From: Pyxicephalus adspersus
Taxonomy: Eukaryota > Chordata > Amphibia > Anura > Pyxicephalidae
Length of the DNA stretch: 64,000 nt
Reading direction: 5' to 3'
NCBI RefSeq assembly: GCF_032062135.1
Contig: NC_092859.1
Span: forward strand, 112,001,278 to 112,065,277
This document shows positions 49,756 through 59,941 of this stretch, in pieces. Each line of letters starts with the position of its first letter. The first letter of the stretch is position 1. Made by a program: the position numbers and the translations under genes. Under the pieces are notes generated by a model. That model saw nothing but the letters and a program-made list of their open reading frames with translations. It made no database searches and had not been told where the DNA came from.

Positions 49756-50171
49756 ATAAAAGGGTTGTTCCTCGTCTCACTTTCAATGGGTAATGTTTTT
49801 GGAGCCACCTCTATGTGGAGCAAGTATATGTAGGTATAGGAAAGAAAGAGGTTTGAGGCTCGTAGTTGTATAATAATAAGTGTATTGAATTAATATTTTG
49901 TCAATACAAAATGTTAATACATATATATACAGTATTTAACTCTGCCCTGCTAACACTTCACAGGACAGGGGATTGGCATATTTCACATGGTAATAACTGG
50001 CAAAAAATAGTTTAAATAAAGGAATTTTTTTATTTTATGACCGTATTGTGTAGCGGGATAATCTGACGCGTTTCGCTTCGATAGGCCTCCTCAGGGATAG
50101 ATAGTTACAGCGTGCTTAACGTTCAATATGTGCCTATAAAAGCATAGTATAAGTGATATATAAACATATAT
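49756..50171 (-). mobile_element. Second hammerhead-bearing insertion, probably Penelope-like
   Basis: A 416-bp insertion between AAGTAG copies at 49750-49755 and 50172-50177, nested in the hAT element. Minus-strand sequence includes the hammerhead-like core at 50060-50105, followed by an A-rich tract. There is little other similarity to the 44.7-kb insertion apart from the ribozyme-like core, so they may be different truncations of one family or different families. Confidence 0.5.
50060..50105 (-). ncRNA. Hammerhead ribozyme-like motif, copy 2
   Basis: The minus strand reads AUCC-CUGAGGA, then an imperfect stem II (GGCCUAUCGAAGC), GAAA, CGC and GUC followed by AGAU. Stem I pairs UCC-side bases with GAU but has a C·A mismatch next to the cleavage site, explained by a G-to-A change in a CpG. 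Stem II is also weakened. It is likely inactive, but related to copy 1. Confidence 0.45.
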
Positions 50172-50911
50172 AAGTAGCTCGCAAGTCAAAAAAGTGTGGG
50201 CACCCCTGGCTTAAGGTATATACTGTACTTGCTCTGCCGGGTGCTGTTCTTGTCCCCGCCAGCTTGTATGTCCTTTAGCCTTTGAGAACCACAGTAATCA
50301 ACTAGGAAAAAAGCATTCTACACAGTGTTAAATGCAGCTGCTGGGGAATGGAAAAGCTGCAAACAAGTTTACTGCAAACAAGCAGATAAATATCATTTTA
50401 GTTTTAAAGGGTGTGTAAAGGGTGTGTAAGGGTTTATTTTGTCAGGGCAAGTCCTGTGCATGAGAACAACAGTAACAGAAAATCTCTTCAAAGCAAAGGG
50501 AAAATTCATCCCTGGACAGCGGTCACCAGAACAGGGGTGCCCAAGATATCACTGTAAGGAACTTACCCGCCCTGCGAGCCTGCGGTGTCCCTGGGGTTCC
50601 CAGCCACAGAGGGAGACCCCTCAGTAGCAAGCAGCATAACCAAGGCTGCTCCTCTGCTCACAGCTTGTCTGTCTCTGCAGGCGGAGGGATCCGCCCTGGG
50701 CTAATTACTGATCAGCCAGGCAGCAGCCCTTGCATCCCTTTGAATGTGGTTCCTGCTCCCAGCACTGTGCAAGTGCAAAGTAGTGCACGTCCTAGGGGTA
50801 CTGTGGGAAGAGGTGCGCGTGTTACCATGCGTCCCTCTTGTACCCCCCGAGGGCGTGGCACTCGGCTGCTTCGCCCCAGGGCGGGACATAGTTAGTTTGA
50901 ATTCCCTGCGG

Positions 50912-51000
50912 CCAATCAGCTGCAGGGGATTTACTCAGTCTCCCATCAGACAGTGCCAGGTGGCGCAAGGTGATTGGTCATCCTGGCTATTTAAGGAGAG
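50912..51000 (+). promoter_or_regulatory. LTR promoter elements
   Basis: CCAAT (50912-50916), ATTGG (50973-50977) and the TATA-like TATTTAAG (50988-50995) lie in the usual order for RNA polymerase II. Transcription would start roughly 25-30 bp downstream of the TATA-like box. Confidence 0.55.
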
Positions 51001-51265
51001 CTTGTCCATCACCCCATTGCCCGCTATAGCCTCTGTTACCACAGTGTGCTTGGGTGTGTCTTTGTGTGTTTAAAACTTCTGCTTGTCATCTCCTCAGTGA
51101 CCCGGTCTGAACCTAACTCTGATTGAACTCTGCCAGCCCTGACCTCGGATTGTTATTGACCATTCTGCCTGCTGCCAGCCCTGACCTCGGATTGTTACTG
51201 ACCTGGTTTTGCCTTATCCTTCTGTACCTTGCTTGACTTAACCCTTGCTGTGCTGTACCATTCTG

Positions 51266-51271
51266 AATAAA
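51266..51271 (+). terminator. LTR polyadenylation signal
   Basis: AATAAA 55 bp before the LTR's 3' end, consistent with the R/U5 boundary region. Confidence 0.6.
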
Positions 51272-51331
51272 CCTTATTCAAGGATATCTGGAGTCGGTAG
51301 TGGTTTGTGTGCCCAGGCGCATTACAATCAC

Positions 51332-51879
51332 CACACCTCCTGTTTATGTAACAAACAAGAAATGCATTTCTCATGACAGACATTCTGTTCAAGTGGTAAT
51401 GGTCATCACAACAAATAAAAAGGCAGAATCCACCAACAAAGGCTTAAACAAGCAATACCAGCTTGACAGGGGTTTTAATGTCTTCTCACTCTATCCAAGA
51501 ATGGGCTTTACATGCATTTCAACCATCTATGTAGCCCTGGCCTTAATCACTTCTTGAGACCTAGGCATTTTCCCAATAGTTTTCCTTTAACAAAGGCAAG
51601 GTATTTTTGGACTTTTATGTACTTTAAGAGCTCAGGCTTTGTATGGCATTTTCCGTAACACAGGAAGTCACATGGTACTGTTCTTGTTTTCTTTCCTGAA
51701 ACTAATGCATAAAAAGCACGTCTCTGCACTGGGAAAAGCATTACCATGTGATTTTTGAACATTACCTAGGAGACTAATGTAAGGTAAAAATTCTAGAAAA
51801 TGATTTATACCCTCAAAGCAAACATTTCATGTATAGAGGCTCCATTGTGTATTTCTAAAAAATTTCCTAGTTTATACTT
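51332..51879. other. Unannotated
   Basis: No supported gene; the frames at 51300-51557 and 51547-51762 have no recognisable domain. Confidence 0.4.
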
Positions 51880-52275
51880 TTTTTTCTGGGAACTTTTTTT
51901 CTTTCCATCTTTACCACTGCAGCAGTAATGACAAAAGAGAAAACCTCTTGAGATATATATGTCATAAATCCCAGAAGGCTGCAGGCTGCTCTTTTTTTAA
52001 ATCAGGCATGCACAGAAGGGGCTTTCCTGGAATGTAAAAGTAAGTGCCAATCTCGCGAATTTGGAGTGAGATCGGCAATTTTTATGTACATTTTCAGGAA
52101 GGTATGTCACCTGATTTCACACCTGCACAGTATGAGATTGGAAGACAAAAAAAACCTGGAAGAAGACAGAAGATGGCAGCGCCTGCTGTCCTATCCAGCC
52201 GAAAGGCAGAACAAAGATGGGACAGCGTGGGACCTACTGGACTTTTTTTTTTTTTTTACTGAAAGTTTTTTAAAG
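51880..52275 (-). mobile_element. TTAA-type MITE, family A copy 4
   Basis: On the minus strand it carries the family A words GTAGGTCCCACGCTGTCC, GACAGCAGGCGCTGCC, TTCCAGGAAAGCCCCTTCTG and TCTCAAGAGGTTTTC. Near-TTAA sequence lies at the right (52270-52275); the left boundary is approximate. The closest relative in the window is the copy at 62015. Confidence 0.62.
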
Positions 52276-52587
52276 TTACTGACCTGAAACATGTAACAAG
52301 AATTATCAAAAAGTTCTTATCATCATTCTTCATCCAAACAGTGTCTGAAAGATTTAAAGCAAGAATGTCAGCATTACAACATATAGCTTTAAACCCATAA
52401 AACTTACATTACCATAAAAAGTCAAAGGTCTCCTGATAGATTTACTGTACAACAGAGCTGTCAGAAATGGCACTTTAATCATATAGGCAAAATAAACTGC
52501 TCTAGGTGAATGAAAAGATCTAGATCTATTTCTAGCCTTGGATGAGCTGCAGAGGGTACAAGGCTTGGAAGGTCATGAAAAAAATGA
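52276..52587. other. Unannotated spacer
   Basis: No supported feature between the MITE and the start of the large transposon. Confidence 0.45.
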
Positions 52588-52793
52588 CACTGGGGAACAT
52601 ATTTTTTGTTGAGTTAGATCCTACTTGTTTTTTACTCATTTCTGGGTAGTGAATCCAGAAATGAACCCAGTTTTTGCCATCACATCCAGTTTTTATGATA
52701 CAGGATACCCAACTTTTTTGTCAAATACATACAAATTTTATATAAACAAATAAATAATAACGTGAATGCACTGTTTATTTAAATTTATTTTGT

Positions 52794-54612
52794 TCATACA
52801 AAGGATTTATTGTTATTGTATGACTTTTTTTTACAGTAAAATATTTGAAAGTTATTTGGGTAAGCGGTTAAGGTAAAAAATGTAAACTTATAGCTTTTCC
52901 TGGAGTGTACAGTGTTAGGACAATCCCGCCGGATGCTCCAACAATAGTCAGCCATCATATGTACATCCCATCTACCCTGATACCGTCCTTCCATGACCTT
53001 CAAATCTTGGTGGAATCGTTCACCTTGCTCATCACTGACTGTACCAAGGTTTTCCGGGAAGTTAGAAAGATGGCTATGCATTAAAATGCACCTCATGCTC
53101 ATCTTGCAACCAAGCATTTTGTAGCTCTCAAAGAGTTTCTGGACAATTTCTGTGGAATTATTTGCTTGTGTGTTTCCAAAAAAGTCCTTGACAATGGCTT
53201 TGAATGATAACCAAGCATTATTTTCAAAATATTCATCTTTGATGAGCTGCCGAATCCGTGGCCCATCAAACACAGCGTCCTTTATTTTTTCAAATGACAG
53301 GCTAGGAAATGCCAAAATGAGGTACTTGAAACAGTCTCCTTCAGTTGGCAAAGCTTTAATGAACTGCTTCATCAGACCCAGTTTCATGTTCAGAGGCGGA
53401 AATATAATATTCTTTCTATCAGCGTGTGGCTCATGTGGAATGTTTGATTTTAGGGCAGATCTTGGAGGCCAATTCCTTTCCAACCAATGCCTCTCATGAG
53501 CTCTGCTGTCCCACATGCACAGATGACAGGGATACTTGGTGTATCCACGTTGCTGACCAAGAAGGAAGCATACCATTTTAAGGTTAACACAGATGACCCA
53601 ATTGTGTTGGTGATATTGCAACAACTCAATGACTCTCTCTATGTCTGCATATTTTTCACAAAGAGAAACTGAATGGCCAATTAGGACTGACCCAAATATA
53701 TTGCCATTGTGAAGGAGGACACACTTTAAGCTCCGATTTGAACTATCGATGAATAGTCGCCATTCAGTTGAGTTATAGGGCCTGATTTATTAAGGCTCTC
53801 CAAGGCTTCACTTCTAAAAGTATGTTCTCCCCAGCCTTGGAGAGCTTTCATAAATCAGGGCCATAGGTTGGAATTCCCAATTCCTCCATTAAACCAGGTA
53901 TGTTATGGCAATACACAAAGCCACTGTCAGTTCTAAAGTAGTGCAGAAATGCAATTTCTCTGGTTCGAAAGTACGATACCTTTGTTCCTTTTTCAAGTAA
54001 GTTTTTCTCATGCAGTCTTGATGCTAGGATTTCTGAAGCCTTCTTCGATAGTCCCAAATCACGTGCCAAATCACTCAACTCATGCTGATCAAATCCTTTA
54101 TAAACAGAGTCCTCTTCAATTTCAAACTCTTCATCATTGTTGTCACCTAGTTCATCACCATAATCATGTTCTTCAAGAGAGGGTAGTGTAACGAAAACCG
54201 GCACTGGGATTTCATCTGAATGAGCCACTGGGTGTATAGCCGTTAGTAAACTAAGATTCTTTATGTTACATTTATTTTTCTTTTTATATCCTGAAGTTTT
54301 CACTTTACAAAAGTAAATGTCATTGAAATGATCTCCTGGCTCTCACCAAGCCATAGGTATACCAAATGGCATCTTATCACATGTTCCCTTTGTTCACATC
54401 CATAAACCCTCGATACACTGTTTGCACACCTTATGAGGGGCTCAAGATTTATCTTGATCATCAAGTTTAACTTTGAAATACGCCAAATAGGCTTGCTCTA
54501 CAAATGTGCTGATGTTCGCCCTTTGACTGGGAATGGTGAAACTGCCACAGATATAACAAAATGAATCTGGGTTGTTTAGGCACTCACGACGAGAAACAGC
54601 AGAGCCAGACAT
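52794..54612 (-). pseudogene. Putative transposase of an unnamed, widespread family (broken)
   Basis: The frame starts at ATG 54612 (MSGSAVSRRECLNNPDSFC) and runs over 570 codons. A zinc-binding-like N-terminus has CxxC at residues 19-22 and 63-66. A Lys-rich stretch (about 109-114) and an acidic stretch (about 147-169) follow, then FDQHELSDLARDLGLSKKAS. After the MITE at 53778-53862 come NSTEWRLFIDSS, VICVNLKMVCFLLGQQ, YPCHLCMWDSRAH (CxxC), LGLMKQFIKAL, SDEQGERFHQDL and RYQGRWDVHMMADYCW. I recall this order of motifs from multi-copy intronless genes in hydra, insects and other animals, but know no assigned name. Breaks are TGA stops at 54442-54444, 54394-54396 and 54343-54345, plus the MITE. 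The rest is open, so decay is recent. The transposase role is inferred from the inverted ends and copy-number pattern; no DDE triad is identified. Confidence 0.7.
53778..53862. mobile_element. Palindromic MITE, family C short copy, inside the transposase frame
   Basis: An 85-bp foldback from GGGCCTGATT to AATCAGGGCC, with CTCTCCAAGG and CCTTGGAGAG arms. It is flanked by ATA on both sides (53775-53777 and 53863-53865). It cuts the transposase frame between GIPTY and NSTEW; taking out the MITE and one ATA leaves the frame continuous. Most of the 223-bp interior is deleted. Confidence 0.85.
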
Positions 54613-54885
54613 GATCTGAAGGAAAGGAAATACATGTGTAAGTAGAAAAATACATTTTGCTTATTCAATACGTAGAGTAGCGCACAACCTCTGACCACAC
54701 TGTCTTGGGTGTAGATGAATAGCCTATACAAATCCACGCTACAGTAGTCGCATTAATATAAGCGGTAGAGAAAAAACCTGATGTGATAGAAGAAAACTAA
54801 CGTCAGAATCAGCATACCTATTTTAGTGTAAATACGCTTAAAAATTGAAGTCAACAAGAAATTTGTTTAAAATTGTTCCCCAGTG

Positions 54886-56577
54886 TTATTGAACACTGAT
54901 TTAGTGTTTGTATAATAACCCCATGATCATTAGACCACAGGTCTCTTGTATGTGCATGTATCCTCAGATTGAGAGGTGGCATTGGCATGTTAGTGGTGCT
55001 AGTATTATACTGTATGTGTATTGTGGTTGCAGAGATCCAAGGGCAATTGATGTTTACACTTAAAAAATGTTTTAAATAAAAAAGGAAAATAGTTAAACCT
55101 CTTCCCTCAATTACTACATTTGGTATTATATTGCATTTTTGTTTTGCGGGAATGAACAATCATTGAACCTACTGGTGTAGGGTTTGATGAAAAAACACTT
55201 CCCTAGACAAATAGGTAGAATGATATAATGGACAAAATAATTAATAAAGGAGGCAGTGAAGATGCAGCGGTATTTAAACACAAGATAAAAATAAAAAACA
55301 GACTGATTTGTTGGCATAAAAGATGCACCACACAACATACACAGCTACAATTTATACAAACACGACTGTACAAAGAAATCTAGAAAACAGTGTGCACTGC
55401 ATTGGCAGAAAAGCCATGTCTACAGCCCAGCATTAGGACAAAAGTATCTCTGTATTAGTATTCCTGGTTGCAGAGCATGAAGCAATGGAGAAAACACTTC
55501 AAGAATTCCTGAAATATTTGAGCTTAAAGAAGCAGAGCCTTTTTTGTTACACCTTTACTTCTCTGTTTTTGTTCTAATGTAAATTTTTGTAATAACTTCT
55601 GTATTACATCATTAGTTAAAACAAAATATTGACATTGTTAAAAACAACTAACATATACAGTATATAAATATAATCTTTGTTTTGCTGGATTAATCTTTAC
55701 TGCTTTATTGTCTTTGTAAATAAATGTTACACTTTTATTGAACAAATTGGAAGAACAAAAATGAAAGCACAATGTCACAAGGACATTTTTAACATCAAAG
55801 TATTCAAGGAGTTTCCTACCATTCTAAAGGGATCAAAGGACCTAACAGCATGACATTAAATGTAAAGCTGTTTGGTCATCAAACCAAAGACAAGAGACAG
55901 CTCTCATAGTTTTAGATCAAAGGAACATTTATTAATATGTATTTTTTCATTAATCACAACTTTTAGCATTAACAAAACAGCTGTTAATATGTATGTTTTT
56001 ATTACTTTTATTTATATTTACATATTTATTTACATAAAGCTAGTTGATGGGTTCACATCTCTTTTTCTTCTGTTTCAAGGTTAAGTTTTGAAACTACCAT
56101 TAAAGAAGAGCTCCATTGTTAGACAATCACACATTTTTGGTTGTCTAATGACTTCAGTAGCCCTTTCCCTTTCTTCTTCTGTGGAGACATGAGTAGGCTT
56201 GTGCATGAACTGCATGAAGCCAAGGCTGGGGTGACAAAACATTCCAGAGGGGTTGGACCCCTTGAATGACATTGGCTTATTATTCAGTCTTGAAGACTGG
56301 TGTCATGTAAAGGTGAAAAGGCATTAACTATAGGGGACAGAGTTGAATTTAGGGTGAGCATTGCATTGAAAGATGTTATACTTTTCTGTTTTTTTTCTAC
56401 AGATGCTAGGCTTTTGTTTTTTTGAGTAAAGTGCAATGAGCTTTGATTTCAAAGCTAAGGATACCTGTAGACTTTAGAGTATGACAGAAGTGTAGGCACT
56501 CAGTTATCATTTAAACCAGTAAAAACATTCGGATTGTCCAATGGTTATTTATGTCTATGGTTAAAGCACATCATTAT
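54886..56577. other. Unannotated, AT-rich
   Basis: No supported gene. The minus frame at 54851-55159 (102 codons) overlaps the transposon end and has no recognisable domain. Confidence 0.4.
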
Positions 56578-57473
56578 TAGGAATGAGCGAGCGAGAATAT
56601 TAAGTTCGATCACGCGGCGAATCAGGCCTTTCTCGCTTACTGAAAATGTAAAATCCTCTGCAATCCCAGGGCACTAGAGGTTTATTAGCCTCTAGTGCCC
56701 CGGGGATCGCACACTCATCTCAATGAATGCAGCCACAGCTGCATGCGTTGAGAAGATGCCCAGCACAGGAGAACCTCCTGACATTGTAATATAAGTATCT
56801 CTTACAAATGATACATTTGTATCTGTAACAAATATATCATTTGTAAGAGATACTTATATTACAATGTCAGGAGGTTCTCCTTTGACAGGCATCTTCTCAA
56901 TGATTGTGGCTGCATTCATTGAGAAGAGTGTGCGATCCCCGGGACACTAGAGGCTAATGCACACTTAGCTCATCAATGATTGCAGCCACGTCCCGGGGAA
57001 CGTAGTGGAACTGCAGAGTTCATCTGCAGTTCCCATGGTCATGTGACCATGGGAACTTTGCAGTCACAGCTGTGACTGCAGGTGATCCCCGGGGCACTAG
57101 AGGTTAATTAACCTTTAGTACCCCAGGGATCGCACACTGAGGTCATCAATGATTGCAGCTGTGGCTGCAATCATTGAGAAGAGTGTATGATCCCCAGAGG
57201 GAATAGATGTTAATTAACCTCTAGTGCCCCAGGGATCGTAGTGGAACTGCAGAGTTCAACAGTTCAGTCACAGCTGTAACTGCACGCAATCCCCGGGGCA
57301 CCAGAGGTTAATTAACCTCTAGTGCCCCGGGGATCGCAAACAGGGATATTCCCACGGCTGAATGCAGCTCTGGGAATCCTCCTGATTTAATTTCCTCTTT
57401 CGATGGTTTTGCGAATTTGGTTCCCGCGAAATTTCGCGGAACCATCCGAAGTTCAAAGAAGTTTTCATCCCTA
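56578..57473. mobile_element. Multi-palindromic foldback element with hAT-type duplication
   Basis: Perfect 8-bp direct repeats ATCATTAT lie at 56570-56577 and 57474-57481. Ends TAGGAATGAGC and TTCATCCCTA are inverted (consensus TAGGRATGA). The 8-bp duplication and TAGGGATGA-type ends indicate hAT. The interior is a series of nested hairpins, including GCCTCTAGTGCCCCGGGGATCG repeated in both orientations at least seven times, and a 47-bp perfect palindrome. No coding capacity. Confidence 0.82.
56767..56881. repeat. 47-bp perfect inverted repeat with 21-bp loop
   Basis: Arms 56767-56813 and 56835-56881 are perfectly complementary, from AGGAGAACCTCC to CAAATGATA. Transcribed RNA would form a stem like a microRNA or siRNA precursor. 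Perfect arms suggest recent formation or gene conversion. Confidence 0.88.
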
Positions 57474-57481
57474 ATCATTAT

Positions 57482-59662
57482 AAATGCTTTGTTTTTGTTT
57501 GCCTTTACAGCACTATTTTTTTCAAGAGAGTTTGAAAGGTAGATAGAGTAAAATAAATTAGATAGAGTAAAATTAAAACAAAGGTGGAGTAATGTTAAAA
57601 ACTGTTATGCCACTGTATTAAGCATTAATACAAAAATGTATTACAAAATAATTAGTGTGGAATATAAAACTTGCAAAATCATTAGAAATAAGCCATGGCA
57701 CAAAGCCTAACTGATTGATTAGACAAGACTAACTGGCAAAATATTCAGAGATAAGCCATGGCACAAAGCATTAGATTGATTAGATACTCATATTTATAAA
57801 TTAATAAAAGCCTTATAAATAAGTGACAAAGCACTAACCTTTATGCAGTGCTTTTCAATAGGAAGAGCTGCAGATTACAAACATATCAAGTACAAACTAT
57901 AATACAGTAAAGAAACTGACTCTGTCCAATTCAGCTTACTTTCTAAGAATTGTAATAAAAGTTAAAAATGATCAATACTGACTTTTACATACTGGTTCCT
58001 GAGCTTATTCCATTATTTTTATTATCCTGAAATTTGAAATAAACCCAAAGTAATAATCTTAGCCTTTAATAAAAACAGATCTCCCAGAATATTAACTTTG
58101 CCATGATGTTGTTTCTGAGCCTATAAGAATAGGCAAATTTGGAAGACCTGTTCAACTTCAGCGAAAAAGTAGGTGAAGATATTTTAAGTGGTTGTTTGTT
58201 ATGGAAAGCAGATGTCTGGGTGTCAAAGCTGTGCTCCTGCCTATGACCCTCTGTTCTCCCTCAGGTTAATTACCAAAGTAGTACTCCTTCAGCTGCTACT
58301 ATACATATCACTGTTTATTTATAAAGAGCTTTCAAGTTTTATAAATGACATCTACAAAGCACAACAAAGCCTTACCAAAAATAAAGTCTTTGCATGCCAA
58401 ATGTCTATCAAAAATATAAAAAAGGGTCGTTCTCATAAGTTGAAATAGAAAATGCAAATATTTGTTTTATGCCTGTGGATCAATTGTAGAACAAGCTTAG
58501 AGCAAAAACAAAGTTGAAAGTTGATCCCCATAGGCTTCTGTTAGACTGCATCCCAAATATCCTCTGTTTTGGGCCCACGAGTAGTCTATGGTGATCAACT
58601 GTGTTGTCTGATTGGGTCTGGGGTAAGGATTAAAAGAGTAAAATATTGGCCAGCAGTTCTGTTGTAACGATAATGGTGGATATAGTATGGTGGATATAAT
58701 GACACTGGTGAGGGACATATTAATGATGTTAGGTATAGGAAAGGATCGATATTTAGATATATAGATGGATCTATCAACACATCCTTATATTATATTCTAT
58801 GAGAAAGCATCGCTGAATATAGTCTATGTTTGCCACAAAACCCTGCTTGTCTGTGTTTGTGCAAATGATGGTATAAGTATAATGATGTTGATAATATCAC
58901 GTAGAGACAATGTTACAGCACTATATTAAAATACCTGCTGAAATTATACCTAGATGCCCAAATACTGTAGTCTAGCAATGCCAGTAAAGACATAACTGAA
59001 TGACAAAAATGGACTGACAATGAGAAACATAATATACAATGTGAATCTAAAAAAGAACAGTTGAGGGTTAATAGGGAAAGCAACATAGAGCTGGAAAGGA
59101 GTAGAGCTGCAAAAGCAGGGAAACTGGTGAACAATCATAAGGCCAAGGAAAGGAGGAGGTTAACAAAGAATGGTCCAAATACCAAAAGAGGACAGCCTGG
59201 GAACAAGATGGAGATAAAAACTAAATGTTACCAAGAGAAACAGGGCAGGGCAAGGGAAAGCAAGGCAGAAACCCAAGACATAGAAATCACAAGGATTTAA
59301 CTGAAAAAATCTTTTTTTTTAAATTGGATTATTAAAACAAATTATTGATACAGAAAAAAAAGTGTAAAAGAAATTGACTAGGCATAATGATTTAAAAATT
59401 AATTATTATCTACATGAATCAGCCATGTATAAATAAACAGGGCTAATGTTAGGATTATTTAGGTAGTTTTATCTCCTTTTTTGTATATATTTGTGTTTGT
59501 TGTCAAGGCAAGGCTGATAGAGAGATTTTAATGCACTTTCTGTAATAATAGCACAGTTATCACAGGAACAAAACGTTCAACGGAAATACAAGAGCAATTA
59601 AACCAGATCAGTATTAAAAGCAAGAACATCCATTTACTTCTTATCACCATTTGACTCTAGAA
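57482..59662. other. Unannotated; one short tandem duplication
   Basis: A segment of about 45 bp containing ATAAGCCATGGCACAAAGC is duplicated with a period near 66 bp (about 57680-57790). The Lys/Arg-rich frame at 59061-59300 lies in purine-rich DNA and has no recognisable domain. Confidence 0.45.
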
Positions 59663-59702
59663 CAGTGCTTCTAAGCCAGGGTTCTTCCAGGGGTTGCTAG
59701 AA

Positions 59703-59923
59703 TAGTGGTTGCCAACCTTTTGGACATCACTGACCAATAATTTCACGGACTCCGGACCGCACATATGCGGAAAGTCACGTGTGATTTAAAGAGGAAGAAA
59801 ATTCCCCCATAGTGACATCATGATGCCAGAACCTGCTCACCCAGAGACACAACCACCCCACCGCCCTGAGCCTGTGATCCATACAGAGGACATGGACCAC
59901 CAAAATTTTCTTGGCAACTGCTG
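59703..59923 (+). mobile_element. Inner hAT-type element 1
   Basis: Left end TAGTGGTTGCCAACC and right end TTGGCAACTGCTG are inverted (consensus CAGTGGTTGCCAA). The 8-bp flanks are TGCTAGAA (59695-59702) and TGCTAGAG (59924-59931). Removing the insert rejoins GGTTGCTAG with GGTTCC of the outer element. It carries the ATTCCCCCATAGTGACATC module also found at 13.2 kb. Confidence 0.8.
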
Positions 59924-59941
59924 TGCTAGAGGTTCCTTGAG

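Larger units (their letters stand above)
49590..50208 (+). mobile_element. hAT-type element, family D copy 2, split by an insertion
   Basis: The left end is a decayed CAGGGGTGCCC (only GGGTGCCC intact), followed by the family words GATCTACCGGTAGATC and GAGCCCTGCC. The right end GTGGGCACCCCTG is intact. The 8-bp duplication is no longer recognisable. Insertion 49756-50171 separates TTTTAAAAGTAG from the CTCGCAAG that should follow it. Confidence 0.8.
50553..51326 (+). mobile_element. Solo LTR of an endogenous retroelement
   Basis: It starts TGTAAGG and ends GCATTACA, so TGTAA…TTACA ends are inverted. Perfect 5-bp direct repeats ATCAC lie at 50548-50552 and 51327-51331. Promoter-like signals are in order: CCAAT at 50912-50916, an inverted CCAAT at 50973-50977, TATTTAAG at 50988-50995, and a polyadenylation signal AATAAA at 51266-51271. 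A 28-bp phrase, starting GCCAGCCCTGACCTCGG, is duplicated at 51133 and 51176. No internal retroelement sequence remains, so it is a solo LTR left by recombination between the two LTRs. Ty3/Gypsy or retrovirus-like origin cannot be told apart here. The frames inside it are not genes. Confidence 0.88.
52588..54885 (-). mobile_element. 2.3-kb DNA transposon with CACTGGGGAACA ends, unnamed family
   Basis: Identical 12-bp inverted ends CACTGGGGAACA lie at 52588-52599 and, on the minus strand, 54885-54874. Similarity continues imperfectly inwards (T-rich, then TTGTTGA). Outside, AATGA and AATAA extend the match, so the true boundary may be a few bases further out. Between the ends is one long intronless minus-strand reading frame, as in autonomous DNA transposons. 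CACT termini recall the CACTA/Chapaev (CMC) group, but I see no clear target duplication and cannot confirm membership. Confidence 0.65.

Noticed and set aside
50532..50544. CAGGGGTGCCCAA just before the solo LTR
   Set aside because: It matches the family D hAT left end for 13 bp only; nothing of that element follows before the LTR.
50439..51073. Overlapping frames of 60-109 codons on both strands
   Set aside because: They lie in and beside the GC-rich solo LTR, which has better evidence.
53152..53499. 115-codon plus-strand frame
   Set aside because: It is antisense shadow of the transposase frame.
59061..59300. Lys/Arg-rich 79-codon frame
   Set aside because: It is read from purine-rich DNA and has no domain.
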